Shown: piece by piece, positions 30,234 to 39,813 of the stretch
How positions within the stretch are numbered: position 1 is the first letter of the stretch
Layout of the letters: each line of letters begins with the position of its first letter
From: an uncultured Candidatus Melainabacteria bacterium
GTDB taxonomy: Bacteria > Cyanobacteriota > Vampirovibrionia > Gastranaerophilales > Gastranaerophilaceae
NCBI GenBank assembly: GCA_949927415.1
Contig: CATLFB010000003.1
Location: 186,001 to 250,000, forward strand
Direction: 5' to 3'
DNA: 64,000 nucleotides
Translations under genes and position numbers: made by a program
The notes under the pieces: model-generated
What the model was told of the DNA's origin: nothing
The model's database searches: none
Seen by the model: only the letters and a program-made list of their open reading frames with translations

Positions 30234-30785
30234 ATGGGAATAGTAACAGTATTAAAGGAAGTTCGAACTTTTTTTAATGAAAATATCTGTTCCGGATTAA
30301 CATTCAAACGCCCACCGGATACTGAAGGTTTAGATGCAAAAGATTATAAGTATGAACTTGCAGAGCCTAAAACTTATATAATGTATCCACCGGCAGAAGA
30401 TAAATTCCCATCGGTAACAATTCAAATTCTTGATGGAGAAACAAATAGGACAGATAAAAGCGGAGAACTTAAACTCCGCTTTTTATTTGCGACATGGAGT
30501 AACGGAAAACATTTTAAAAACAAAGACAATATTCCGGTCTTTAATATTGATTCCGAAGGTTGGCTTGATGCTTGGAACTTTGTTGACAAAGCCTTGTTGG
30601 TCCTAAACCATACAACACATTTTGGAAACAGAGTTCGAATTAAGCATGAAGATAAAATTCAACTAGGAAGCATGAAAGAAGAAAATGTTTTAGCAAATTA
30701 CTATCCGTATTGGTTCGCTTGGATAACCTGCACCATACAATACGGGACAATCAGCAGTAACGAAGATGTTAATGACTTAATTTAA
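30234..30785 (+). CDS. Tail terminator/completion protein
   Basis: 183 residues. Located between FII-like and sheath genes. YIMYPPAEDKFPSVTIQILD and SGELKLRFLFATWSNG resemble tail-terminator folds (lambda U / Mu gp37-type 'tail completion'), followed by a hydrophobic closing strand NYYPYWFAWITCTIQY. No specific motif, so the exact role is inferred mainly from order. Confidence 0.6.
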   Translation: MGIVTVLKEVRTFFNENICSGLTFKRPPDTEGLDAKDYKYELAEPKTYIMYPPAEDKFPSVTIQILDGETNRTDKSGELKLRFLFATWSNGKHFKNKDNIPVFNIDSEGWLDAWNFVDKALLVLNHTTHFGNRVRIKHEDKIQLGSMKEENVLANYYPYWFAWITCTIQYGTISSNEDVNDLI

Positions 30786-30796
30786 GGAGAAGTATA

Positions 30797-32284
30797 ATGG
30801 TTAATACTTATAAACATGGTGCTTACGGAGAACTAGGTAATTCGATTGCAAAAAGTGCAATACAAGCCGGGACCGTTGCCGTATATGTAGGTACAGCACC
30901 AGTACATTTGGTAAAAGGCTTTAAAGAAGCTGAAAATATCAATTTACCAGTTAAACTTAACAATTTTACAGATGCTCAAAAGAAAATCGGGTATTCTGAA
31001 AATTGGAAAAATTTCACATTATGTGAAGCTGTTGCAGCTCATTTTGATAATGGATTGCAAGAAATTGGACCAATATATGTAATCAACGTTCTTGATCCGG
31101 ATATCCATAAAAAAGCTGAACAAACCAGTGTTGATGCAACTTTTGTAAACAATGTTGCGGAAATCAAAACCGGCACAGCAATTCTTGATACTGTAGCAAT
31201 TAATAAATACACTCAAGATGTTGATTTCACCGTAGATTACAATTTTACTACCGGTACTATGATAATCACTGCATTGAATGATAAAATAAAAGGCTCAATT
31301 GCTGTTACATTCTTTGAAGTTGATACGGCTGCGATTACGAAAGAAACTATTATTGGCGGAAAGACCGCAGAGGGTGTTTATTCTGGGTTAAAAGCAATAG
31401 ACTTGTTATATCAAAGAGAAAATCAAATAGCAAATCTTGTGGGAATTCCAGGTTATTCAGATATCCCTGAAGTTTATGCAAAAATGATAAACTATACCTC
31501 AAAAATTAACGGACACTGGGATGCTTATTGTATTGCAGATTTACCACTAGTCGATAGTACCGGTAAAACTGTAGATACAATAGAAAAAGCAAAGACTTGG
31601 AGAACAGCTAATGGATATGATTCTGAAAAATCAGATATCTTTTGGCCACGATGGCAAGATGTAAGAACAGGTAGAATTTATCACTTATCAACTCTTGCTA
31701 TTGTTAACTATATGATTACTGATTATTCCCATGACTCTAATCCGTTTGAATCCTGCTCAAATAAAGAAATTCCTTCAGGTAAGCAATATTTTGGTCCGAC
31801 ATCTAAAAACCAAGGGTTCGATCAGGCAACAGCAACTGCTGACTTAAACGCTTACGGAATTGGAACGGCTGTCTTTTGGGGTGGGAAATGTGTTCTCTGG
31901 TGCGGTCATACTGCAAAATATGCGTTTGGGAAAGATATTGATGTTAGGGGTATTGACTCACACTACATGAGAATGTTATTCCATTGTACTAATGGATTTC
32001 AAAGACGTCAGGCATCTAATGTTGATAAACCGTTCAATCGTCATTTAAAAGATACAATTTTAATTGATGAACAAGAAATCATAGATTCTTATATTTCACA
32101 AGGCGGTTTATTGGATGGTTCTAAAATTTTATTCTTAGAATCCAATAATCCTGAGTCCGACATAATTAATGGTGATTTTCTATTTGATTTACCTGTTACA
32201 GTAACTCCTAGAGCAAAATCATTAACAGGAAGAGTCGCTTATACAGATGCCGGTTTAAGAAGTTTATATGGAGAGGAGGCATAA
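30797..32284 (+). CDS. Contractile tail sheath protein (gpFI of P2)
   Basis: 495 residues. Opens YKHGAYGELGNSIAKSAIQ, with VAVYVGTAPVHLVKGFKEAE and ends VTVTPRAKSLTGRVAYTDAG, the standard sheath boxes. Proves a myovirus tail, despite the lambda-like head. Strong ribosome site AAGGAGAAGTATA. Confidence 0.95.
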   Translation: MVNTYKHGAYGELGNSIAKSAIQAGTVAVYVGTAPVHLVKGFKEAENINLPVKLNNFTDAQKKIGYSENWKNFTLCEAVAAHFDNGLQEIGPIYVINVLDPDIHKKAEQTSVDATFVNNVAEIKTGTAILDTVAINKYTQDVDFTVDYNFTTGTMIITALNDKIKGSIAVTFFEVDTAAITKETIIGGKTAEGVYSGLKAIDLLYQRENQIANLVGIPGYSDIPEVYAKMINYTSKINGHWDAYCIADLPLVDSTGKTVDTIEKAKTWRTANGYDSEKSDIFWPRWQDVRTGRIYHLSTLAIVNYMITDYSHDSNPFESCSNKEIPSGKQYFGPTSKNQGFDQATATADLNAYGIGTAVFWGGKCVLWCGHTAKYAFGKDIDVRGIDSHYMRMLFHCTNGFQRRQASNVDKPFNRHLKDTILIDEQEIIDSYISQGGLLDGSKILFLESNNPESDIINGDFLFDLPVTVTPRAKSLTGRVAYTDAGLRSLYGEEA

Positions 32285-32285
32285 T

Positions 32286-32780
32286 ATGGAAAAATACGGA
32301 CCAACAGTAAAAACAAAAGCTTTAATTGAAGGTAAGCCTATTGCAGAAGATGTAACAATCTCGCTTCCTGAAGTTAATTTTAAAACAGTAGAAGTTGCGG
32401 GTTTGGGCAGTATGGAAGTTGTACTGCCTCTAACGGATCCAATTGAAGCAACTGTACACCAAATCGGTTGTGATTATGGCTTCTATAAGGCTTTAGGTAT
32501 AAAAAATACTAAATTTGAACTACGCTGGGTTGAAAATAAACTTAAAAACAGTGGAGAACAAAAAAATATTTCTTGCAAAGCCTTTATTACAGGAACTGCA
32601 AAAAATATTCCCGGTGGAGATTTAGCACCAGGTGAATCATTTGATAATGCTATCAATATCTCTGTAAAAAGATATCAGAAATTTATTGATGGTAAAGAAA
32701 CTGTTTTAATCGATAAGATGAACGGAATTTGCAAATTAAATGGCAAAGATTATGCAAAAGAAATAAACAGTTTAATCTAG
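32286..32780 (+). CDS. Tail tube protein (gpFII of P2)
   Basis: ATG 32286 after GAGAGGAGGCATAAT; 164 residues. SLPEVNFKTVEVAGLGSMEV, YGFYKALGIKNTKFELRW and AFITGTAKNIPGGDLAPGES are typical of P2-like tubes. The inner tube is surrounded by the sheath before contraction. Confidence 0.9.
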   Translation: MEKYGPTVKTKALIEGKPIAEDVTISLPEVNFKTVEVAGLGSMEVVLPLTDPIEATVHQIGCDYGFYKALGIKNTKFELRWVENKLKNSGEQKNISCKAFITGTAKNIPGGDLAPGESFDNAINISVKRYQKFIDGKETVLIDKMNGICKLNGKDYAKEINSLI

Positions 32781-32803
32781 GATTTTCATATTAATCCTTT
32801 CTT

Positions 32804-32837
32804 AAATACCCGTTTTAATGGCGGGTATTTATTTTTA
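32804..32837 (+). terminator. Hairpin after the tube gene
   Basis: AAATACCCG / CGGGTATTT, followed by ATTTTT. Probably lets sheath and tube be made in excess over the downstream tail genes. Confidence 0.85.
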
Positions 32838-32869
32838 CACAAGATTGACAGATAAAAGGAGAACAAAGA

Positions 32870-33256
32870 ATGAGTATTAAAAAAATTGAATTAAGGAAAC
32901 CACTACTTGTAAACGGAGTTGAAAGACGAGAGCTAACTTATGATATTGAAGAAATAACTATCGGACGTATTGCGCAAGCCGAAGCGTATAAATCAAAAGT
33001 TGGGGGAACAGCACTAGCCGCAAAAATTTCACTTGCACAGACTGACTATCCTCTCCAAATTTGTATTGGTATGCAAGCAATTATGGCACTTAATCCTGAA
33101 ATATGCGAAGAAGATTTATCAAGAATTAAGGGCCACGATTTAACAAAACTTGCCACAATAGGTGCAAGTTTTTTTATAGAGCCGGAGGATACTGTAGAAG
33201 TAAACATCTACGAAAAGCCGCAAGAGGATATGCAAAATACTACAACTGTTCAATAA
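32870..33256 (+). CDS. Tail assembly chaperone (gpE / gp41-like)
   Basis: 128 residues. RKPLLVNGVERRELTYDIEE, LAQTDYPLQICIGMQAIMAL and LTKLATIGASFFIEPED match the phage tail assembly chaperone family (P2 gpE, Mu gp41-like). Together with the frameshift extension it coats the tape measure. ATG after AAAAGGAGAACAAAGA. Confidence 0.85.
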   Translation: MSIKKIELRKPLLVNGVERRELTYDIEEITIGRIAQAEAYKSKVGGTALAAKISLAQTDYPLQICIGMQAIMALNPEICEEDLSRIKGHDLTKLATIGASFFIEPEDTVEVNIYEKPQEDMQNTTTVQ

Positions 33257-33366
33257 GTGATGTTTATAAGATGAGCGTAATTGCATTTTTTGAAGAGTGT
33301 AAAGAGGCTGTTGAGCAGATAGAAGAAGAAAATTCAAAAATCAAAGGAAAGATGTATGGCAGATAA
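33210..33366 (+). CDS. Frameshift extension of the tail chaperone (gpE')
   Basis: In the -1 frame, open through the end of the chaperone gene, the text runs KYYNCSISDVYKMSVIAFFE and ends KGKMYGR, overlapping the tape measure start. It has no start of its own near the beginning. The E/E' frameshift in this place is conserved in tailed phages. Possible slip sites are GAAAAG at about 33213 and CAAAAT at about 33233; neither is an ideal heptamer. Confidence 0.65.
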
Positions 33367-35257
33367 TCATGTTATGAATACTGTTGTAAAACTTCTGGGA
33401 CAACTTGATCCCAGTTTAGCAAAAAGTGTTCAGGGTGCTGAGAAACAATTTAAAAAAATGGATAAAACAGCATTCGCGGTTAATGCCTCATTAGTAGCAG
33501 TGGGTGCTGTTGCAGTAAAAACATTTGTTGACGGAACAAAACAAGCCATTAAATTCGAAAAGCAAATGTCTAATGTTGCAACTTTGCTTGATGGTGATGT
33601 CAATAAAAGAATTGGCGAGTTAAGCAAAGAAGTATTAAAAGTATCTAACCGGACCGGTGTTGCAACTTCTGATTTGACAGATGGCTTGTATCAAGTAATA
33701 TCTGCATTCGGAGATACTGCGGATGCAACCAAACAATTAGAAATTGCATCCAAAGCAGCAAAAGCCGGGAATGCAACAACCACAGATGCTATCAACATGT
33801 TATCCGCTGTTACAAAAGGTTATGGCGACACTTCTGCAGAGGCTCAACAAAAAGCCGCTGACTTAGCATTTGAAACCGTTAAACTCGGTCAAACTTCATT
33901 CCCGGAACTTGCTGCAAGTATGGGTAAAGTAATCCCATTAGCAGCAACTATGGGGGTTAAACAAGAAGAATTGTTTGGTGCTATGGCTACCTTAACCGGT
34001 GTAACAGGGAAAACCGCCGAAGTTACAACACAGTTGAGAGGTGCTGTTCAAGGATTCTTACAACCAACTTCTGACATGATTAAAGTAATGCAAGCTCTTG
34101 GCTATGAAAACGGACAACAAATGATTGAAGCAAATGGATTGCAGAAATCATTAGATATGTTAAAAACTGCAGTTGGTGGTAATGAAATTGCATTTGCCAG
34201 CTTATTTAGTTCTGTTGAAGCGAAAAACGCAGTATTAGCACTAACTGGTGCGCAGTCTCAAAATTTAACAGAAAAAACAAAAGCAATGTACAAAGCTACC
34301 GGAGCGGCAGACGAAGCCTTTAAGCAACAAACTAACAACATTGAGGATTTGAGTGCAATGGTTAATAATTTGTGGTCAAATTCGTTGACTCAATTAGGTA
34401 TGATTGTTCTTCCTGTTGTAAAAGTTGCACTAGAGGCAATGTTGCCAATATTGCAAGGTGTGGCTGAACATATGGATGTACTTATTCCAATAATTGCAGG
34501 AGTTGTTGCCGGTTTAGGTAGTTTTTCTATTATTCAATCAGTTGTTACTCTGATGAATTTATGGAAAATGTCTACAATTGCAGCTGCACTTGCTAATGGT
34601 GGACTTATTGCATCATTACAAGCGGTATGGGTTGCAATGACGACAAACCCAATCGGTTGGATATGTATAGCAATAGGAGCATTAATCGCAATTATTATTG
34701 CTTGTGTACAACATTGGGATCAGATAAAAGAGGCTATGATAAGAGTTTGGCAAGTCTGCCAAGATGTGTTTGGAAAACTCGGCACTTTCTTTAAAGAACA
34801 TTTTGTTGACATTATTACGCTTGCATTAGGTCCTATTGGAATGATTATTAATGGAATTACTACAATTGGGACTAAAATTGCAGGATTAAAAAAGTCAAAA
34901 CAGGCAGCAGAAGAACTTCCAAAATTTGCAAAAGGTGGCTTTACAAATGGAATATCGATTGCAGGTGAAGAAGGACGAGAAGCTGTAATTTCATTTAATC
35001 CGGCTTATCGTTCTGATAATATATCAACGTGGTTAAAAGCCGGTGAAATGTTAGGCTTGTCTGCGGCTGGCAGAACCAGTACATTTGCAATAAACGGTAT
35101 AACATTCTCTCCTAATTTGTACTTTACGCAAAAAATGAGTGATGAAGATGTTATGGATGCAGTAAAAAGATGCGGGCATGAATTTGTGGATTATATTCAA
35201 GATAAATTTGAAGAAATGTCTGCAATTTCCTATGCTCCAGTATCTTACAAATATTAG
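33356..35257 (+). CDS. Tail tape measure protein (TP901 core)
   Basis: 633 residues. TP901-type core: FEKQMSNVATLLDGDV, SNRTGVATSDLTDGLYQVIS, ATTTDAINMLSAVTKGYG, AASMGKVIPLAATMGVKQEE. Hydrophobic segments at about 360-470 (IPIIAGVVAGLGSF, IGWICIAIGALIAIIIACV), and a Gly-rich C-terminus FAKGGFTNGISIAGEEGREA. Its length sets the tail at roughly 95 nm by the usual 1.5 Angstrom per residue rule. Confidence 0.95.
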   Translation: MADNHVMNTVVKLLGQLDPSLAKSVQGAEKQFKKMDKTAFAVNASLVAVGAVAVKTFVDGTKQAIKFEKQMSNVATLLDGDVNKRIGELSKEVLKVSNRTGVATSDLTDGLYQVISAFGDTADATKQLEIASKAAKAGNATTTDAINMLSAVTKGYGDTSAEAQQKAADLAFETVKLGQTSFPELAASMGKVIPLAATMGVKQEELFGAMATLTGVTGKTAEVTTQLRGAVQGFLQPTSDMIKVMQALGYENGQQMIEANGLQKSLDMLKTAVGGNEIAFASLFSSVEAKNAVLALTGAQSQNLTEKTKAMYKATGAADEAFKQQTNNIEDLSAMVNNLWSNSLTQLGMIVLPVVKVALEAMLPILQGVAEHMDVLIPIIAGVVAGLGSFSIIQSVVTLMNLWKMSTIAAALANGGLIASLQAVWVAMTTNPIGWICIAIGALIAIIIACVQHWDQIKEAMIRVWQVCQDVFGKLGTFFKEHFVDIITLALGPIGMIINGITTIGTKIAGLKKSKQAAEELPKFAKGGFTNGISIAGEEGREAVISFNPAYRSDNISTWLKAGEMLGLSAAGRTSTFAINGITFSPNLYFTQKMSDEDVMDAVKRCGHEFVDYIQDKFEEMSAISYAPVSYKY

Positions 35258-35265
35258 GAGATAAG

Positions 35266-35487
35266 ATGAAAGTAACCGGATATATTAAGCACATCGCAAA
35301 AAAGGGTGAAACTCCCGATATGTTAGCCTTTAAATTTTATTCTGATGAGTTTATGACATCTTATATTCTCGAGGCAAATAGAGAGTATCAAGATGTCATG
35401 ATATACGAGGGTGGAGAAGTCATATTAATTCCGGTATTCGATACTCTTGAAAACGATGAAACACTTGCACCTTGGAGAAGAGATTAA
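35266..35487 (+). CDS. Tail protein X (LysM-like, gpX)
   Basis: 73 residues. HIAKKGETPDMLAFKFYSDE, YILEANREYQDVMIYEGGEV, ILIPV: the short LysM-like fold of P2 gpX, thought to bind peptidoglycan at the tail tip or baseplate hub. Nine bases after the tape measure; the next gene follows by one base. Confidence 0.9.
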   Translation: MKVTGYIKHIAKKGETPDMLAFKFYSDEFMTSYILEANREYQDVMIYEGGEVILIPVFDTLENDETLAPWRRD

Positions 35488-35488
35488 A

Positions 35489-36868
35489 ATGGTACAATTT
35501 CAATGGAGAAATAATACAATATCTATTTCAAAGAATATGTATCAAAAGCTCCGGGAACTATCAGAGAGCTTTAAAGTAAAGAAAAAATCAGATAGTACAT
35601 CTTCTAATGTTGTAATTACCGGTAGTGATCTTCAGAATTTTAATATTGAATTTTCAACAGTCGGACAAGATGCAATGACCGTTTATGAACTTTGGAGAAA
35701 ACAAATTGGACTTGTTGACCCAATTTTAATTCAAGGTTCATTGTTTGGCCCGGATAATGTCCGATTACATAAAGTAGCTATGAAGTCTGAACATATTTCA
35801 AATTCAGGCATCTTGTTAAACGGAACACTCACTGTTACTTTTGAAGAAGATAATCTTCAGGGGAAAACATTCAAATCAAAAGCTATGCCTTACATAAGCC
35901 CAATTAGAAGAGATTATTTTCAAGAGGGACCAACGGCGGTAGAGGATTTAGTTTTAAAAGTTCTTTACAATGATAAGGATATAACAGATGCAATTGATAT
36001 AAACTCTTGTATTCATAATATGTATGCTTGCTCAAAAGCCGATACTCTAGATATGACGTTCAACGATACTAATAAAGTTTGGGACGGTTGGAATGCAGAA
36101 AAAGGAGATTTGATAGAAGTTATCTGCGGTATTGCAAAAACAGGTAAAATGTTTATAAATACTGTAAAACCGCAAAATGGTTCAATGATATTAAAAGCAT
36201 CTTCAATTCCTCTAAATGCTAAAGAAAAGAAAAACAAATCCTGGGAGAATGTTTATACCTTGCAACTTGCCAAAGAAATCGCTGACCGTCATGGTTTAGG
36301 TTTTGAAAGTTATGGTGTAACGGATTATCTCTATTCTTATGTTAGACAAGAAAACGAATCCGATTTTGAATTTTTGCAAAAGCGGTGTGAATTAGAAAGT
36401 CTGGCTTTTGTTGTTTTTGATAAAAAACTAATACTTTATTCAGAAAAATATCTTGAAGAACAAGAGGCAGCAGAAGAAATCGAACTTGGTAATGATTCTG
36501 ATTATGACTACACAGATAATGCTCTTAGTGGTTACGGCTCTATGACAATTAAGAACGGTAATTTTACAGGAGTATATTCTTCTAGCAATGGTTTATCAAA
36601 ACCCGGAGAGGAAATAATCCAAACATTTATGAGCAGTCAAGACGAGGCAAATAGATTTGCAAAAGGCATACTTCGTCAATACAATAAAAAATTGTCCAGT
36701 GGGTATTGGAAAAACCCTATACACAGAGAATTGTCAGCAGGTTCCGTTATTAATCTAAAAACAACCGGTGCCACAAGTTGGAATGGAAAAGTATTTATTT
36801 CACAAATTCGACAAGATTATGTTAATTCAACATCAAAGACGTTTTTTAGAAAGGCGGAAATCGATTAA
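35489..36868 (+). CDS. Baseplate hub protein, late control D family
   Basis: ATG 35489 chosen, directly after the gpX stop; 459 residues. ENVYTLQLAKEIADRHGLGF, DYLYSYVRQENESDFEFLQK and LESLAFVVFDKKLILY are the hallmark of the gpD/gp27-like hub, followed by the typical GEEIIQTFMSSQDEANRFAK and SAGSVINLKTTGATSWNGK. Forms the trimeric socket of the spike. Confidence 0.9.
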   Translation: MVQFQWRNNTISISKNMYQKLRELSESFKVKKKSDSTSSNVVITGSDLQNFNIEFSTVGQDAMTVYELWRKQIGLVDPILIQGSLFGPDNVRLHKVAMKSEHISNSGILLNGTLTVTFEEDNLQGKTFKSKAMPYISPIRRDYFQEGPTAVEDLVLKVLYNDKDITDAIDINSCIHNMYACSKADTLDMTFNDTNKVWDGWNAEKGDLIEVICGIAKTGKMFINTVKPQNGSMILKASSIPLNAKEKKNKSWENVYTLQLAKEIADRHGLGFESYGVTDYLYSYVRQENESDFEFLQKRCELESLAFVVFDKKLILYSEKYLEEQEAAEEIELGNDSDYDYTDNALSGYGSMTIKNGNFTGVYSSSNGLSKPGEEIIQTFMSSQDEANRFAKGILRQYNKKLSSGYWKNPIHRELSAGSVINLKTTGATSWNGKVFISQIRQDYVNSTSKTFFRKAEID

Positions 36869-37263
36869 TGACAACAATTGATAAAGGTATAATATCATCT
36901 TTTGAAACTGCAACGGATCGAAACGAGGACTATATGCTCGCAAGGGTTTTACCCTCTACCGCTCAAAATATGCCAACAAGGCCACTTGTTATATCTTGGC
37001 ATTTACGGGGCAAAATGGGAAATCTAAAAGTCGGTGATAGTGTTTGGTTTGCGTTAGCAGATGATTTAACAGGAATAATCTTGGAACGTGCAGACGGAGA
37101 ATGGAGTGGGACAATCCCGGGAAATGTAATTATCACCGGAAATCAAATAACTGAAGGCAAGACCATCACAACTGATCTTCAAACAGATGCGGTTGCAAGT
37201 CAAAATTCGCACGTGCATAGTAACGGTAATCAAGGAGCTGATACCGGAGCTCCGACAGGCTAA
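36868..37263 (+). CDS. Baseplate spike protein (gpV-like, short)
   Basis: 131 residues. OB-like N-terminus (YMLARVLPSTAQNMPTRPLV, GDSVWFALADDLTGIIL), then a short beta-helix-like GNVIITGNQITEGKTITTD, and the tip SHVHSNGNQGADTGAPTG. The His-x-His near the C-terminus is the iron-binding tip pattern of P2-type spikes. It pierces the outer membrane. Confidence 0.82.
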   Translation: MTTIDKGIISSFETATDRNEDYMLARVLPSTAQNMPTRPLVISWHLRGKMGNLKVGDSVWFALADDLTGIILERADGEWSGTIPGNVIITGNQITEGKTITTDLQTDAVASQNSHVHSNGNQGADTGAPTG

Positions 37264-37274
37264 TTGGAGGATAA

Positions 37275-37781
37275 ATGAAACAAGCTGAATGGAACGACAT
37301 AACATGGGGTGTTTCATCTAACCAAATGGCTATTATAAAAAGCATTGAAATATCTCAAGAATTAAATGTAGAAGAAAAACAATCAGAATCGGGCCAAAGC
37401 AAAAAAGTAATTAAAGGACTTAAACAAGAGCAATTGACAGTTCAATATTCAACAGCTTTTGCTGTTGGTATAGATCCAAGAGGTGAATTTGATATGCTGA
37501 AAAAATGTGCCGGCATGCAAGATGAATTTATACTCAATGGAAAGGTTATAGGACAAGACCAATTTGAGCTTGATGAAGTTTCTTTGTCAAACACTATAGT
37601 TGATGATTATGGACGAATTTTAACCGGTGATATTACCTTGATGTTTAATACTGAAAATTCACCATCTACAAAAGGTGGCAAAGGTAAAAAGAAAAAAGGC
37701 AAAAAGGGTAAAGGTAAGAAAGGTAAAAAAGGATCATTAAAATTAGATCCGGCAGATATTGCAAAAGCTAAATCTATGTAG
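37275..37781 (+). CDS. Baseplate-region protein, possibly gpU-like, with Lys/Gly tail
   Basis: 168 residues. WNDITWGVSSNQMAIIKSIE, VGIDPRGEFDMLKKCAGMQD and LSNTIVDDYGRILTGDITLM recall a phage tail protein often found next to baseplate genes. From about residue 131 come GGKGKKKKGKKGKGKKGKKG and LKLDPADIAKAKSM, a run of Lys and Gly that could bind DNA or the cell surface. gpU is missing at its usual place, so this may be its counterpart. Confidence 0.55.
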   Translation: MKQAEWNDITWGVSSNQMAIIKSIEISQELNVEEKQSESGQSKKVIKGLKQEQLTVQYSTAFAVGIDPRGEFDMLKKCAGMQDEFILNGKVIGQDQFELDEVSLSNTIVDDYGRILTGDITLMFNTENSPSTKGGKGKKKKGKKGKGKKGKKGSLKLDPADIAKAKSM

Positions 37782-37789
37782 GAGGAATT

Positions 37790-38056
37790 ATGAAATCAAG
37801 CGGGAACGGAAAACCTGAACAGTGTGTATCAAATTTATTGAAACTTTTTCAATTTGAAGTTCCATTTGCAAGATTAAAAGGAATGGACCCTACAATTATT
37901 GATGCACCGGAGAGTGAAGCAATAACAAAAGCAAAGAATCATGCAGCTTGGCTAATCGCAAACTATGAACCGAGAGTAACTCTTAATGACATAAATGTTA
38001 CTTTTGATGAAAACGGAAAAATATCTGTTAATCCGGATATCACAGTAAATGAATAA
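37790..38056 (+). CDS. Baseplate wedge protein (gpW / gp25-like)
   Basis: 88 residues. QCVSNLLKLFQFEVPFARLK, GMDPTIIDAPESEAI and AAWLIANYEPRVTLNDINV are the standard gp25/gpW boxes. ATG after GTAGGAGGAATT. Confidence 0.88.
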   Translation: MKSSGNGKPEQCVSNLLKLFQFEVPFARLKGMDPTIIDAPESEAITKAKNHAAWLIANYEPRVTLNDINVTFDENGKISVNPDITVNE

Positions 38057-38067
38057 AGGAGTAATTT

Positions 38068-39240
38068 ATGGCTGAATTAGATTTATTCGTAGTTGACGAT
38101 AACGATATTCAAGAAAAAACGACAAAATATATCGAAGGTGAACTTGATGAACCGCTATACGGCGGAGATGAAAGAAAAATATTTACAGAGGTTTTGTTAG
38201 GTTGGTATATTCAAGCACTTGTAAAGCTAAATGAATTATTTAACCAAAGGTTTGCACAATATGCTCATGGAGAGATTTTAGATGCACATGGTATTAATGA
38301 AGGCTGCGAACGTTTGCAATCTAAAAAATCTACATCAACAGAGCGTTTTATTATTTCTGTACCATTAAGTTTTAATGTGGTTATTCCAAAAGGTACACGT
38401 GTAACCGGTGATAATAACAAATATTTTGCAACAGATGTTGTCGCTGTTATTTATGCAGGTGAAACAAGTGTAGATGTAAAAATTTCTGCAGAAAAAGGCG
38501 GCGCAGCTTATAATGGTTATACTGCCGGACAATTAAACAAATTGGTCGATAAAATTGAATTTATTTCAGAAGTAACAAACCTTACAAATACAACCGGAGG
38601 GGACGATGGAGAACCTTACCCGGAAATTGATGGCGGAATCGGTGATAAACATTACTATGAAAGAATCAGATTAAGCAAAGCCACAAAATCTACTGCCGGA
38701 GCAGAAGAAACTTATAAATATTACGCGAAATCTGCTGATCCGAGAATATCAGATGTTTATGTATCCAGTCCGGAGGCCGGTTATATAAGCCTATCGGTTG
38801 CTTGCACAGACGGAACCAAAGCGGATGAGGCACTTTTAAATAAAGTCCTTGCTACTTGTAATGCAAAGGAAGTTCGACCGTTGGGTGATAAATTAACAGC
38901 TTCAGCAATATCGCAACTTGAATATGATATTGAGTTTAAATATTACACAACTCAAGCAGAAGAAAGTGCTGTAGTATCTGAACTTGAAGATGCCGGCGGG
39001 TCTATTGAAAGATATAATGAGTGGCAGGCTGCAGAAATTGGAAGAGCAATAAATCCTGACAGACTAAGGGCAGAAATTCTTAAATCGGACACTAAAGCGA
39101 TCGGAGCAGAACGAGTCGATATAGTTAAACCGATTTATACTAAACTTGCAGAGGGGCAAATTGCTAAATGGAGTGGTAATATTAAAGTAAGCCACGAAGT
39201 TGTTGATGGAAAAACTATTGCGCAAAATGGAGATTCATAA
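38068..39240 (+). CDS. Baseplate J-like protein (gpJ)
   Basis: 390 residues. RFAQYAHGEILDAHGINEGC, IISVPLSFNVVIPKGTRVTG, GAAYNGYTAGQLNKLVDKIE and YYERIRLSKATKSTAGAEET, DVYVSSPEAGYISLSVAC are the core of the gpJ/gp47 family. Builds the wedge arms of the baseplate. One-base overlap with gpI gene. Confidence 0.95.
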   Translation: MAELDLFVVDDNDIQEKTTKYIEGELDEPLYGGDERKIFTEVLLGWYIQALVKLNELFNQRFAQYAHGEILDAHGINEGCERLQSKKSTSTERFIISVPLSFNVVIPKGTRVTGDNNKYFATDVVAVIYAGETSVDVKISAEKGGAAYNGYTAGQLNKLVDKIEFISEVTNLTNTTGGDDGEPYPEIDGGIGDKHYYERIRLSKATKSTAGAEETYKYYAKSADPRISDVYVSSPEAGYISLSVACTDGTKADEALLNKVLATCNAKEVRPLGDKLTASAISQLEYDIEFKYYTTQAEESAVVSELEDAGGSIERYNEWQAAEIGRAINPDRLRAEILKSDTKAIGAERVDIVKPIYTKLAEGQIAKWSGNIKVSHEVVDGKTIAQNGDS

Positions 39241-39800
39241 TGAAATTAGAAGATGTCGATTTGCTGAAAATGTTACCTTCATTCATGAAAGAAGATAAAT
39301 TTGACCGACTACTTGCTATTGCAATGAGTAATTTATTCAGAACTTGGGAGCTTGATAGTCGCCGAGCCGTAATTGTTGGTCAAATAGACTATCTGACAGA
39401 GGGTGAATTGGACCAATTAGCGAAAGATCAGAATATATTTTGGTATCAATATTTTGCGCCGATTCAGATAAAACGTGCCGTTATAAAAGAGGCTCCGCTT
39501 GTATTTAATCGTTTAGGTACTGTGTGGGCAGTTGAAAGAGTAATGAACCAGTATTTTGAAAATACCGAGTTATTTGAGTGGTTTGATTATGAAGGGGAGC
39601 CTAATCATTTCAAGTTTGAAACTTGTGATACCGAAATATTAAAATCCGATATTTATGCGTTTTTGTCAATTCTCGATAAAGTCAAACGCAAAAGTCAGTG
39701 GCTAGATGAAATATGTTTGTCATTACGTGGATATGGCACAATTTATCCGGCATTAGGAATCGTTGAAGAATCAACGGACACTTTTTATTTTATTGATTAA
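39240..39800 (+). CDS. Tail protein I (gpI)
   Basis: 186 residues. LLKMLPSFMKEDKFDRLLAI, DYLTEGELDQLAKDQNIFWY, KEAPLVFNRLGTVWAVERVM and FEWFDYEGEPNHFKFET match P2 gpI, the baseplate periphery protein to which fibres attach. The gene before (gpJ) and after (gpH-like) confirm it. Confidence 0.9.
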   Translation: MKLEDVDLLKMLPSFMKEDKFDRLLAIAMSNLFRTWELDSRRAVIVGQIDYLTEGELDQLAKDQNIFWYQYFAPIQIKRAVIKEAPLVFNRLGTVWAVERVMNQYFENTELFEWFDYEGEPNHFKFETCDTEILKSDIYAFLSILDKVKRKSQWLDEICLSLRGYGTIYPALGIVEESTDTFYFID

Positions 39801-39813
39801 TACAGGAGGGAAA

